In this document: positions 8,780 through 17,925 of the stretch, piece by piece | How positions within the stretch are numbered: position 1 is the first letter of the stretch | Layout: each line of letters starts with the position of its first letter | Source of the DNA: Veronia nyctiphanis | Lineage (GTDB): Bacteria > Pseudomonadota > Gammaproteobacteria > Enterobacterales > Vibrionaceae | Direction of reading: 5' to 3' | Length of the DNA stretch: 64,000 nucleotides | Assembly: GCF_004116385.1 (NCBI RefSeq) | Contig: NZ_PEIB01000005.1 | Span: 62,001-126,000, forward strand | Translations under genes and position numbers: made by a program | Notes under the pieces: model-generated | What the model was told of the DNA's origin: nothing | What the model saw: the letters and a program-made list of their open reading frames with translations, nothing else | The model's database searches: none

Positions 8780-9852
8780 TCAGCGGTTATATCGCTGAAG
8801 TTCCTGCAAAGCAGGGGAAATATCGCCAATGTGTTCTCTCACCCATTCAGCGTTATAGTAAGTGTCGAGGTAACGGTCGCCACCATCACAGAGCAGCGTC
8901 ACAATTGAGCCTTTCTCGCCACGTGACTGCATTTCCTCGGCCAGTTTCAGTACGCCGAAAAGGTTTGTTCCTGTTGAGGCACCAGCTTTTCTGCCGATTA
9001 ATGATTCCAACCAGTGGATGGTCGCGACACTGTCGGTATCGGCAATGGTTGTCATGCGATCGATAACGCCGGGAAGAAAACTCGGCTCCACGCGAGGGCG
9101 TCCGATACCTTCGATTTTACTGCCTCTATCGCGGGTAAGCTTGATATCGCCTGTGCGATAGAATTCGTGGAAAACAGAGTTTTCCGGATCAACCGCCATC
9201 AACTGAGTCTGGTGGCAGCGGTAGCGGATAAAGCGGCCAATGGTTGCTAGATTGCCGCCAGTACCTGGGCTCATCACAATCCAGCTAGGTTCAGGGAAGC
9301 GCTCAAACTTCATCTGCTCGAAAATACTGTTGGCGATGTTGTTGTTACTGCGCCAGTCGGTTGCGCGCTCTGCGTAAGTGAATTGGTCCATATAGTGACC
9401 ATTCAACTCATTGGCGAGTCGACGTGACTCTGCATAAATCTGATCGGAACGCTCAACAAAGTGCGCTTCGCCGCCATAAAAGCGAATCTGATCAATTTTC
9501 TTTGATGCCGTGCTTTTAGGGACAACGGCAATAAAACGCAGACCCAGCAAACGAGCGAAATAGCTTCTGAAATCGCCGTGCTGCCTGATGACGATTCAAT
9601 GATAGTGGTCTCTTCATTGATCCAACCATTACACAACCCATAAAGAAACAGAGAGCGTGCAAGGCGGTGCTTGAGGCTACCCGTTGGATGAGTACTTTCG
9701 TCTTTCAGGTAGATATCAATGTCTTTGAAATAATTAAGCTCAAGCTTAATTAAATGAGTATCTGCTGAGCGCTGAAAGTCGGCTTCAATTTTACGAATTG
9801 CTTCGCAAACCCACTGATTATTTCTGGTCGAATTTGGATAATTTGTCATCAT
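8780..9852 (-). pseudogene. PLP-dependent cysteine synthase/desulfhydrase-like enzyme, frame broken
   Basis: Fold-type II PLP enzyme related to cysteine synthase, of the long form (357 residues when rejoined). Seen: the PLP-lysine region [13 protein letters not shown], the substrate loop [11 protein letters not shown], the phosphate-binding loop PGTGGNLATIG, and late KAGASTGTNLFG and TLLCDGGDRYLDTYY. The start, with [13 protein letters not shown], resembles the Cds1-like group better than CysK or CysM, so desulfhydrase activity is possible. The break is at about 9562, where one base (TT read as T on the coding strand) would restore [10 protein letters not shown]. Convergent with modC; function inferred from family only. 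Confidence 0.8.
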
Positions 9853-10728
9853 TGGCGCTGCCCTTACAGCAAGAAATTCATTTGTTTTTATCTAATCCCG
9901 AATATGCTTCTGTTAATTATCATAAGTTCAGTGAAAACTGACTTATTTACAGAGAATGCAGTCATTAACGGGACGTCGTGACGAATACAAACTTTCTTGT
10001 CCTTGGTCAGCGTATAAGGTGATGTCACTGACCATGTTCATATCCAACATCATTTCAGGAGGTCATCAAGTGAAACAAACTTCATTCCATACATCTCAGA
10101 CTCTCCTTTTTGTAAAGCTATTTGGAGCTGTCGCTTTTTAGTCAGTAAGCGATGTAAGCCACTGACTAGGCTGATTTTCTAGCCTCAATCGAATGATATA
10201 AATGTAGCAAGATAAGCTGGAAAAAACCTTGCTTTAAATTACTCAATTTAAGCAATATGTAGAAAATTATTTTTCTAAAATTTAATTTTGTGAAAATTAT
10301 TTTTCCTATATGTGATTTTTGGGGGATTTAAATGGATTCGTGGTTTCTTTCTGGGGCATTCATTCTCCACTGTTAGCAAGGGTGCTTTTCGCCGGAGAGT
10401 GTGTTTCGAGATGTTTGATTGATGAAATTGGCTGTTAGCGGATGTCCGCTGAGAATCAGCTTAATAACACATCCCAACGCGATTGCTTGCAGGTTGTGAG
10501 CAAAAAACACTCAGGTGGTAAACACAAAAGCTTGTGCCATGAGCAGAGCGATTTCAGACCCTGTTGAACAATCTTCAACAGAACAGGCGTATGGGATAGA
10601 CAACGCCAAAAGCATACAAAAAGAGAGTAAGACGATGTAACAACCAACAAAGCGATGAATAACGGAAGAATGGCGGCATTGCCGCTTTGAGAATAACGCC
10701 CCGAAGAGGGACAGCGCACGGAGGAAGA
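9853..10728. other. AT-rich intergenic region before mdlA
   Basis: No full-size gene. It contains a 23-codon ORF with a perfect ribosome-binding site (10070-10141) and two hairpins right after it: tagtcagt/actgacta (10139-10168) and aggct/agcct (10168-10185). The rest to mdlA has no credible coding frame. Confidence 0.5.
10070..10141 (+). CDS. Possible 23-residue peptide with strong ribosome-binding site
   Basis: GTG start with AGGAGG seven bases ahead. The peptide is MKQTSFHTSQTLLFVKLFGAVAF, with a hydrophobic, Phe-rich second half. Its stop lies inside the first arm of an 8-bp perfect stem. It could be a small membrane peptide, a leader peptide, or the remnant of a longer gene (one added T in the T5 run before the stop would only add three residues). 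No homologue recognised. Confidence 0.25.
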   Translation: MKQTSFHTSQTLLFVKLFGAVAF

Positions 10729-12468
10729 ATGCGCGTTTTTATTGATTTGGCATGGTATTTCCGTCAGCAGTGGAAAAGGTATATAGGCTCTATCCTTGTT
10801 CTTTTGCTGGTTTCGCTTTTTGAGCTTATGCCCCCGTATTTAATTGGATATACCGTCGATGGTGTTGTTGATGGCGGCATAGAGACAAAAACTTTGGCAA
10901 TGATTGTGCTCGGGTCTATCGGTTTATGGACCATGGTGTACTTCCTGCGGATCCGCTGGCGTATCTGGCTGTTTGGCGCGGCGGCACAGCTTGGCAAGGT
11001 ACTGAGAGACAGACTATATCGTTGCTTCTCCTCGCACTCACCACGCTTTTTTGAACGTTACAAAACGGGCGACCTGATGGCGCGTGGTACCAACGATGTA
11101 CGTGCAGTAGAGATGACAGCAGGTGAAGGCGTACTGACTGGCGCAGATTCATTGATCAACGGCATTTTAGTGTTGATTGTAATGACTGCCGCGCTGGACT
11201 GGCGTTTGACGCTGTTGGCGTTGTTACCGATGCCGATAATGGGTTTCTTGACCAACCGTTTGGGTAAGCGCCTACATACTGCGTTTCGTCAGTCACAGAG
11301 TGCCTTTTCTGACTTATCAGACTATACCCAGTCATCACTAAATGGCGTGAGAATGACTCGGGCATTTGGCTTAGAGAATCGTCAGATAAACGGCTTCAAC
11401 GAAGCAGCTGATATTACCCGTCGCAAGAACATGGAAGTAGAGAAAGTCGACAGTCTGTTTGACCCGGTTATTCAGATAACCATTGGCTTGTCTTTCTTCC
11501 TGTCTGTCAGCGGCGGTGGTTATCTGGTTGCGACCGATCAAATGACCATTGGCGAGCTGACTGCATTTACCCTTTATCAGGGATTAATGATTTGGCCGAT
11601 GCTGGCATTGGCATGGCTGTTCAACATCATTGAACGCGGTTCAGCGGCGTGGGCCCGGCTAAAAGAAGTGTTTGATGAAGAGCCCGAGATAAAAGGCGGT
11701 GACAAAACACCGGGTAATCATCAGGTGATCAATATTGAACTGCCCGAGTTTACCTGGCGTGGTCATAGCGAACCGACGTTGAAAAATATCTCACTGCAAT
11801 TGGCACCCGGAAAAATGCTCGGCATTGCAGGCCCTGTCGGCAGCGGTAAGTCAACGCTGCTCAATCTTCTGTTGCGTCTTGAAGATGCAGAGAAGGGCGG
11901 CGTCAGCTATGGCGGGGTGGACATTCGTGAATTCACATTGGGTAGTTGGCGCGGCAAGTTTGCTGTCGTCACACAGGCACCGTTTCTTTTCTCTCGCACG
12001 ATTGAAGAGAACATCGCGCTTGGTCGGCCTGATGCGTCATTCGAAGAGATTCGTCATGCGGCAAAACAAGCGTGTATCGATGAAGATATTCTCCAATTGC
12101 CAGACGGCTACAAAACTGAAGTCGGCGAGAAAGGGATCACCCTTTCTGGTGGTCAGAAGCAGCGTATTGCGATTGCCCGCGCCCTGTTGTTGGATGCTGA
12201 AATCCTGATTCTGGATGACTCTTTGTCAGCGGTAGATGGCCGCACTGAGCATACGATCCTTGAAAACCTGCGTAAGCGTCAGGCACATCAGGCAATGATC
12301 GTTGTAGCTCACCGCCTGTCTGCGTTGGAGTCAGCTGATCAGATCATCGTGTTGCAAAAAGGGCATATCGATGAAAAGGGCAGTCATAACGCACTGGTTG
12401 AACAAAAAAGCTGGTATGCGCAGATGCATCGCTACCAGAAGATGGAACAAGTTCTGGAAGGCAAATAA
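10729..12468 (+). CDS. mdlA: Heterodimeric ABC exporter subunit MdlA
   Basis: Half-transporter (579 residues) of the SmdA/MdlA family of multidrug-like ABC exporters, expected to pair with MdlB. N-terminal transmembrane domain of six helices (about 17-310), then a nucleotide-binding domain with Walker A GPVGSGKS (about 377-384), signature LSGGQKQR, Walker B ILILDD and switch His in AHRLSA. The residue after the Walker B aspartates is Ser (DDSLS), not Glu, so this site is predicted to be catalytically degenerate, as often found in one half of heterodimeric exporters. The start at 10729 (MRVFIDLAWYFRQQW) has GGAGG and matches the E. coli protein. The stop overlaps mdlB by one base. Confidence 0.95.
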   Translation: MRVFIDLAWYFRQQWKRYIGSILVLLLVSLFELMPPYLIGYTVDGVVDGGIETKTLAMIVLGSIGLWTMVYFLRIRWRIWLFGAAAQLGKVLRDRLYRCFSSHSPRFFERYKTGDLMARGTNDVRAVEMTAGEGVLTGADSLINGILVLIVMTAALDWRLTLLALLPMPIMGFLTNRLGKRLHTAFRQSQSAFSDLSDYTQSSLNGVRMTRAFGLENRQINGFNEAADITRRKNMEVEKVDSLFDPVIQITIGLSFFLSVSGGGYLVATDQMTIGELTAFTLYQGLMIWPMLALAWLFNIIERGSAAWARLKEVFDEEPEIKGGDKTPGNHQVINIELPEFTWRGHSEPTLKNISLQLAPGKMLGIAGPVGSGKSTLLNLLLRLEDAEKGGVSYGGVDIREFTLGSWRGKFAVVTQAPFLFSRTIEENIALGRPDASFEEIRHAAKQACIDEDILQLPDGYKTEVGEKGITLSGGQKQRIAIARALLLDAEILILDDSLSAVDGRTEHTILENLRKRQAHQAMIVVAHRLSALESADQIIVLQKGHIDEKGSHNALVEQKSWYAQMHRYQKMEQVLEGK

Positions 12469-14225
12469 TGAATAAGAAAGAGATTCTTATCCGATTGCTG
12501 AAATATATGCTGGCGGATAAACGGACACTGGCTGTGTCTTGTAGCCTCTTACTGCTGGCATCACTGGCTGACGTGAGTGGCCCTTGGTTAATTCGGATAT
12601 TCCTTGATGACTACCTCGCGAACGACCTGTTTCCACCTCAGGCTCTGTGGGGGTTGGCGGCAGGTTATATCGGTGTCACGGTTGCATCAGGTCTTCTGCA
12701 TTATGGTTATGGTATTCGCTTTAGCCGAATGGCTGTGGGCATCGTGCAGACTATCCGGAAACGGGTTTATAGCAGCGTACTGAAACAGCCGTTGTCGGCT
12801 TTTGACTTTGTGCCGATTGGTAAGCTGGTATCGCGAATAACCAATGATACTGAGTCGCTGAAAGACATGTACGTGACAGTGTTCGCGACATTCTTGAAGA
12901 CCATTACTCTGTTGACGGTGATGCTCGGAGTAATGCTGATGCTAAGCCCAATGCTGACAGCGGTGGTATTTTTGCTGGTGCCTGTGGTGATTGGTGTGAT
13001 GTATGCCTACCAAAAACGCTCGTCACCGGTATACCGTGAGTCACGCGATTTACTGTCAGATATCAATGCGGTGATGTCAGAGTCAATACAGGGTATGAGC
13101 CTCATCCAACTGATGGCACAGGAAGAAAACTTCTGCCGTCGTTTTGAAGCGATGACGGCTAAGCGCCTTAAAGCGGAAATGCGAATTCAGCGCATGAACG
13201 GCTTTTTCCTTCGTCCGCTGATTGATTTGATGTCTGGTGTGGTGTTGATGGCACTGGTTGCACTGTTCGGCCTCAACGGAACCGAAGTGATTGGTGTCGG
13301 TCTTTTGTATGCATTCATTAACTATCTGGGCCGTGTAACGGAACCTTTGGTTGAGCTGATGATGCGCCTTGCGTTATTGCAACAAGCCATTATTGCTGGT
13401 GAGCGTCTTTTCGAGCTGATGGATATCAAATCGCAGCAATACGGAGACGATGAGCAGCCAATGCAAACGGGCACCATTCGCTTCAACCAAGTCAACTTTA
13501 GCTACGATGATAAAGTACAAGTCATCAAAGGTGTTGATATTGACGTTAAGCAGGGCGGCTTTCTGGCTCTGGTTGGTCATACTGGCAGCGGTAAGAGTAC
13601 ACTCGCAAGCCTGATGATGGGGTTCTATGATGTGAATGCAGGCAGTATTGAGCTTGATGGTCGCCCAATAGGTAGCCTCAGCCATTCCTCACTGCGTCAG
13701 GGGATTGCTATGGTTCAGCAGGACCCGCACGTCATGTCTGACACGCTGAGAGAGAATGTCTCCCTTGGCCGTGAGGTGTCTGATGCGAGTATCCTTAAAG
13801 CGCTCGAGCAGGCGGAGCTGGGAGATTTTACCCGCGAGCTTGCTAAAGGCTTGGATACGCCACTCGGTGATGGTGAAATTGGCCTGTCAGCAGGGCAGAA
13901 GCAGCTTCTTGCACTCGCTCGTGTGTTGGTAGAAAAGCCAAAGATCCTGATCCTTGATGAAGCGACAGCGAACATAGACTCAGGGACTGAAGACAAAGTA
14001 CAGCGCGTGCTTGCAACACTCAGACAAGACATGACAGTGGTGGTGATAGCTCACCGTCTCTCGACGATTGCAGAAGCTGATCAGATACTGGTGTTGCATC
14101 GCGGCGAAGTGGTCGAGCGCGGTAATCATAGCTCGCTACTCGGTCAGAAGGGGCGCTATTGGCAGATGTACGAACTGCAACAAGCCAGCGCACAGCTTAA
14201 AGAGCTGGAGCAACTTGCCGGGTAA
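12468..14225 (+). CDS. mdlB: Heterodimeric ABC exporter subunit MdlB
   Basis: Partner half-transporter of 585 residues. Six transmembrane helices in the first 300 residues, then Walker A GHTGSGKS, Q-loop VQQDPHV, Walker B ILILDEA with the catalytic Glu, and AHRLST. The signature reads LSAGQKQ (A instead of the usual second G), a known variation in MdlB-like proteins. With MdlA lacking the catalytic Glu, ATP hydrolysis is probably asymmetric. Coupled to mdlA through a TAATG overlap and followed by a strong terminator. Substrate unknown. Confidence 0.95.
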   Translation: MNKKEILIRLLKYMLADKRTLAVSCSLLLLASLADVSGPWLIRIFLDDYLANDLFPPQALWGLAAGYIGVTVASGLLHYGYGIRFSRMAVGIVQTIRKRVYSSVLKQPLSAFDFVPIGKLVSRITNDTESLKDMYVTVFATFLKTITLLTVMLGVMLMLSPMLTAVVFLLVPVVIGVMYAYQKRSSPVYRESRDLLSDINAVMSESIQGMSLIQLMAQEENFCRRFEAMTAKRLKAEMRIQRMNGFFLRPLIDLMSGVVLMALVALFGLNGTEVIGVGLLYAFINYLGRVTEPLVELMMRLALLQQAIIAGERLFELMDIKSQQYGDDEQPMQTGTIRFNQVNFSYDDKVQVIKGVDIDVKQGGFLALVGHTGSGKSTLASLMMGFYDVNAGSIELDGRPIGSLSHSSLRQGIAMVQQDPHVMSDTLRENVSLGREVSDASILKALEQAELGDFTRELAKGLDTPLGDGEIGLSAGQKQLLALARVLVEKPKILILDEATANIDSGTEDKVQRVLATLRQDMTVVVIAHRLSTIAEADQILVLHRGEVVERGNHSSLLGQKGRYWQMYELQQASAQLKELEQLAG

Positions 14226-14257
14226 ACGCTGGTTTCATTTCGGTATCTACCCAAATC

Positions 14258-14287
14258 AAAAACAGCCGCTCTTGCGGCTGTTTTTTT
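14258..14287. terminator. Intrinsic terminator after mdlAB
   Basis: A perfect 12-bp stem aaaaacagccgc / gcggctgttttt with a 4-base loop and extra Ts; placed to end mdlB and the convergent tesB. Confidence 0.92.
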
Positions 14288-14307
14288 ATAACGGGGAGGC
14301 CAAAGGA

Positions 14308-15170
14308 CTACTGAGCTTTCCTGATTAGTCCTTCTTGCGTGGCCGACGCGACAAGAACACCTTCACGGTTATAAATCTTACCGGTCACGAACCCACGCGA
14401 ATTGGAGGCGGAAGGCTCTCAATCGCGAATAACAACCAATCGTCGATTCTGAATTCACGGTGAAACCACATCGAGTGGTCAATCGTTGCGATTTTCAAGC
14501 CCGGAGACATCGAGGTAATACCGTGAGGTTGCAAAGAAGTCGAGAGGAAACTCCAATCAGAGGCATAGCCCAAAAGGTACTGATGAACCCTAAGATCATC
14601 AGACATTTCACCGTTGGCGCGTATCCATAAATATTGTTTACCCTCATGTACTTTTGGCGCCATCGGGTTATTCACCACCGCAGGGCGAGTTTCGATAGCG
14701 CGCGCTTCCGAGTAGCGCTCAACTAATCCTTTGGGTAATTGGTCTGCCATAGACAACACCAGTTGTTGCTCAGATTTCAGATCATCCGGCTCCGGCACAT
14801 CACTCGGCATAGGCACTTGATGGTCAAACCCCGGCGCATCAGATTGATAAGAAGCGGTAAGGTAAAAAATAGGCTTACCATTTTGAAAGGCTTTCACTCT
14901 TCGTGTGCTGAAACTACCGCCATCTCTGAGCTTTTCGACATCATAAATGATGGTGCGGTTTGGGTCGCCGGGCAGCAAGAAATAGCTGTGAAAGGAATGC
15001 ACAAACCGATCTTCATCAACTGTTCTTTTTGATGCACAAAGCGCCTGACCAATAACTTGTCCACCGTAAACCTGAGGAAAACCCAAATCCTCACTCTCCC
15101 CGCGGAATAGACCTTCTTCAAGTTTCTCAAGATTAAGCAGTTGCAAAAGTTGCGAAAGTTGTACACTCAT
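14308..15170 (-). pseudogene. tesB: Acyl-CoA thioesterase II TesB, frame broken near its end
   Basis: Cytosolic double-hotdog thioesterase that hydrolyses medium- and long-chain acyl-CoA. The body has [32 protein letters not shown] and the second hotdog [18 protein letters not shown]. The frame then breaks at 14414-14415, where one more C on the coding strand gives [20 protein letters not shown] and the C-terminal TQEGLIR, restoring 287 residues (E. coli 286). The start at 15170 has AAGGT nine bases ahead. It is followed in the E. coli-like order by ybaY and atl. Confidence 0.92.
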
Positions 15171-15316
15171 CACAGTACCTTCAGTGAACTTACATTTATT
15201 GATAGTTCTTCCAGTATAACGGGAACTAATTAGCGAGATCATGGTTCAAAATGTCGTTTTCAGCATTTCAACGATTAACGTGCATTTATCGGGCATTGAA
15301 AAGAGAAGGATCTCCC

Positions 15317-15736
15317 ATGAAGAATTTGTTTTTTGGCTCTATTGTGGCGGCGTGCATTTTAATTTTTACCGCGTGTAGCGGCACTGCCAGCGAAAGGGAC
15401 TTGGCCGAAGTAAAAGGCTCCGTGAGTTACTTACAGCGCATTGCCTTACCACCTAACGCCAAAGTTACTATCACGCTCGGCGATGTGTCAATGGCTGACG
15501 CCCCAATGAAAGTGATAAGCAGCAGCTCATACATGACGGAAGGAAAACAAGTACCGCTACCTTTCAGTCTCTTCTATGCTAAATCACAGATAGACCCAAA
15601 GAGAACGTATGCAGTTCAGGCGACGATAGAAGTCGATGGGAAATTGATGTTTGTGAACGACACCGCTTACAACGTGATAACCGATGCACAGAACACCGTC
15701 AATCTCGACATGATGTTGGTAATGACCCAGCACTAG
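15317..15736 (+). CDS. ybaY: YbaY-family lipoprotein
   Basis: A 139-residue predicted outer-membrane lipoprotein. The signal peptide ends in a lipobox before Cys (IFTACSG), then a beta-rich YbaY domain: VKGSVSYLQRIALPPNAKVTITLGDVS and PFSLFYAKSQIDPKRTYAVQATIEVDG. The start at 15317 gives a proper signal peptide and has AGAAGGA ahead; the frame is open to 15251. The position between tesB and atl matches E. coli. Role unknown. Confidence 0.88.
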   Translation: MKNLFFGSIVAACILIFTACSGTASERDLAEVKGSVSYLQRIALPPNAKVTITLGDVSMADAPMKVISSSSYMTEGKQVPLPFSLFYAKSQIDPKRTYAVQATIEVDGKLMFVNDTAYNVITDAQNTVNLDMMLVMTQH

Positions 15737-15742
15737 ATAAGA

Positions 15743-16057
15743 TCAGCCATCCGGTTCTCCATTCCAGCGGAAGCGGCGTAGCGACACCACGCCGCCTTCA
15801 GACACACCCACGCCTTCATCCCTCAGCTTTTCTCGCTGCCTAACAAGCTTATCCCCTGTAAGCGAAATCGTGCCCTTAGCATTAATAACCCGGTACCACG
15901 GCAATGCAGAGTCTGTAGGCAGGTTACCCAGCAACTTACCAACATGCCTCGCATGGCGCGGATAGCCAGCCATTTTTGCGACATCACCATAGGTTACTAC
16001 CTTCCCTGATGGAATGTTTGCCAGCACAGCATAGATCTGTAAATCAAAGTCAGACAT
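15743..16057 (-). CDS. atl: Alkyltransferase-like DNA-binding protein Atl (YbaZ)
   Basis: A 104-residue relative of O6-alkylguanine-DNA methyltransferase that binds alkylated guanine and recruits nucleotide-excision repair instead of removing the alkyl group. The methyltransferase active-site PCHRV is PWYRV here, so the reactive Cys is replaced by Trp, which defines Atl. Also seen: PSGKVVTYGDVAKMAGYPRHARHVG (helix-turn-helix and arginine finger). Convergent with ybaY, ending six bases from it. Confidence 0.94.
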   Translation of the reverse strand: MSDFDLQIYAVLANIPSGKVVTYGDVAKMAGYPRHARHVGKLLGNLPTDSALPWYRVINAKGTISLTGDKLVRQREKLRDEGVGVSEGGVVSLRRFRWNGEPDG

Positions 16058-16181
16058 TGAACTTGTAAGAGTCGGTTAAGGTTATAAACTGAAATTAAAA
16101 GAAAATTCCTGCGTTAGGGCAATAACCTACCACCGAAGTAATTTTGGTGTCGACAGGAATGAGCAATGGAGAGGCAAATAC

Positions 16182-16912
16182 ATGTCAGCACTGACATTAA
16201 TGATGACTGCTGTGGTCATGGTAGTAGGCGCAGCATACGCAATGGGTGCCTCTGAAGGGGACCTGTCTCTATTGGCTTTTGTTACGCCCACCCTGTTTTT
16301 TCTTCGGGGGGGCGCTGCCGTTTGGATACTGGCGCTTGGGCTGCTGCTTTATGGCATCTCCTTTCCTTATCAGCCGTTTCTCTCTCAATGAGCCTTTGGA
16401 TGATTGTGCCTGCACTCTTTCTCATCACGGGTGTACGAAGAAATACGCAAGTCTCTGTACTTATCCTTGCTGTGATTGTCGCCATGCAGAGCGGCCTGCT
16501 TGCCCTACAATGGGAAGAAAAGCTTGCGGGTGAAATGCACTACACATTAATCCAAATCCTGGGCGTTAGCTTGGTATGGCTGTCGATGTACTTCTGGAAG
16601 CCGGTCAAAACCATCAGCTGGTGGCCCGCGGTTGTGCTCCCCATGCTGGCCATTAGCGGACAGTTACATGGCATATTTTTAGTGGTATGTGGTGTGCTGC
16701 TGATTCAGTCACTTCAATGGCTGAAAGTAGGGAACCATGAGCCCAACGGCGACAAATTTTCTGTCGTTCTACCTGCTATCGCTTTTGCCACTATTGTTGT
16801 GTTTCCGCAGTTTTCCGTCCCAAACCCCGTATTTGTATCATGGCTAATGGTGCTGACCATTGCATGGCTGGGTGACTACCTGCTGACGCCGGAAGAGGAA
16901 GAAGAGGAATAA
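16182..16912 (+). pseudogene. Integral membrane protein of unknown function, frame broken
   Basis: About 243 residues when rejoined, almost wholly hydrophobic with roughly eight helices and a run of Glu at the C terminus. The first part covers MSALTLMMTAVVMVVGAAYAMG to LLLYGISFPYQPFLSQ, which then hits a stop. Adding one A in the AA run at 16387-16388 continues as MSLWMIVPALFLITG to the end. I do not recognise the family. It lies between atl and 4.5S RNA, where E. coli has nothing comparable. No charged transport motif could be picked out. Confidence 0.6.
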
Positions 16913-17028
16913 ACGGATATTTATTCATCAAACAGTCACGGCAGCACTGATAAAGCCTTGCATTGCCTCCCCCCATCCCACATAATGCGGCGCAAAGCTA
17001 AGGAATACTTAGCTTTAATCATATCTAT

Positions 17029-17138
17029 GGAGACCTCCTTGGTTCTCCCGCAACACTATCTTGCGTAATGGGTCAGGCCTGGAAGGGAGCAGCCCCCGCT
17101 TGGGACGTGTGTGCCGGGATGTAGCTGGGGAGGTTTCC
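17029..17138 (+). ncRNA. ffs: 4.5S RNA (signal recognition particle RNA)
   Basis: RNA scaffold of the bacterial SRP that binds Ffh. Conserved core: GGTTCTCCCGCAAC near the 5' end, GGTCAGGCCTGGAAGGGAGCAG (tetraloop and symmetric loop, GGAAG apex), then GTGTGCCGGGATGTAGCTGG. The ends ggagacctcc and ggaggtttcc pair at 9 of 10 positions plus one G-U. About 110 nt, close to the E. coli gene, and in the E. coli position after atl. End points are set by the pairing and may be off by a few bases. Confidence 0.93.
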
Positions 17139-17276
17139 GCCCTTTGTGGATAGCTGTTGTCGTTTCTACCATATCTTCACTAAATTCCAACCATAAAATC
17201 ATTCTTGACACCAATTGATCATCAAACTACGTTAATTCTGTTTCTTTATTACAAAAGGAGCTGTCGATGTTTGGTA

Positions 17277-17372
17277 GGAATATTGGTCGCTCAAAGGTTA
17301 AGAACATTTATAAGTTTCCAGCCAGAAATGTGGGAAAACTATCCTTCTTGAATCCAGTCTAGAATTCGACAC
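17277..17372 (+). CDS. Possible 31-residue basic peptide
   Basis: ATG preceded by AAAGGAG at six bases. Encodes MFGRNIGRSKVKNIYKFP and 13 more residues, with a strongly positive net charge. No homologue recognised. It lies about 140 bases after 4.5S RNA. It could be a genuine small protein or chance. Confidence 0.22.
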
Positions 17373-17454
17373 TTGCTTTCACCTAGAGCACTCAAACAAA
17401 GTGACTCTTTTCAAATCACAACCCTTCACACATACATTCAACTTCAATGGCAAA

Positions 17455-17626
17455 GGGGTTCTACCCCAATTTCACGGACACATCTATAAAGAGGCATACT
17501 GAATAGCCACTGACTGGACTAGAAATTAAGCGGCTGTCCATACTTTAAGTTATTCATTTTTTACTAATAACTCTAAACCATTTTTGTCCAAATCTGCGCC
17601 AGCTTGTCTGGCGTAACTCAAAACCG
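17455..17626 (+). repeat. Dispersed repeat, copy A
   Basis: Two conserved blocks separated by diverged sequence. Block 1 (17455-17499) starts GGGGTTCTACCCCAATTT. Block 2 (17581-17626) contains TTTGTCCAAATCTGCGCCAG, then a 6-bp hairpin CGCCAG/CTGGCG. Copy B at 23202-23422 has the same blocks in the same order and orientation; block 2 differs at only 3 of 46 positions. Non-coding; origin unknown, possibly ends of a decayed mobile element. Confidence 0.7.
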
Positions 17627-17810
17627 ATGAACAAAGCCATAAGACTAGGTATGCCTGTCAGTTACAGAGTTGAATGACATGAATAATTCTCTTTATATCA
17701 GTGCGTTAGATAACTTGTTTGATCAACAACGCCCCTTCGATTTGCTGGTAACAAACGAGGACAGTATCTAGCATGAGCACTTTTCGGACTTAGCCTGAAT
17801 TAACGATCAC

Positions 17811-17832
17811 CACCTCCATAGGAGGTGTTTTA
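17811..17832 (+). terminator. Intrinsic terminator, + strand
   Basis: Perfect stem cacctcc-ata-ggaggtg followed by TTTT. It has no obvious gene immediately upstream on the + strand, which supports a lost or very small transcript there. Confidence 0.65.
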
Positions 17833-17843
17833 AGACTGACAAC

Positions 17844-17867
17844 AAAAAAGCGGTACCGAAGCACCGC
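17844..17867 (-). terminator. Terminator for the PTS permease gene
   Basis: On the - strand GCGGTGC-TTCG-GTACCGC followed by T6: a 7-bp stem with one G-U pair and a UUCG loop, about 60 bases after the PTS stop codon. Confidence 0.85.
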
Positions 17868-17925
17868 AATAGTTAGTTGGAGCTCGCCAGCCCCTGTATG
17901 AGCGACACTACGCCCTCCTGGGGGA

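Larger units (their letters stand above)
17139..17925. other. Intergenic region with small ORFs, a repeat copy and two terminators
   Basis: Contains no full-size gene. Two short ORFs are at 17277-17372 and 17679-17771 (30 residues, MNNSLYISALDNLFDQQRP...), the dispersed repeat copy is at 17455-17626, and two hairpin terminators are near 17811-17867. The 17679 ORF has no strong ribosome-binding site and may be the truncated start of a lost gene. Confidence 0.5.

Noticed and set aside
10456-10719. 87-codon frame on the - strand before mdlA
   Set aside because: No ribosome-binding site, no family pattern; Cys/Ser-rich composition typical of a chance frame.
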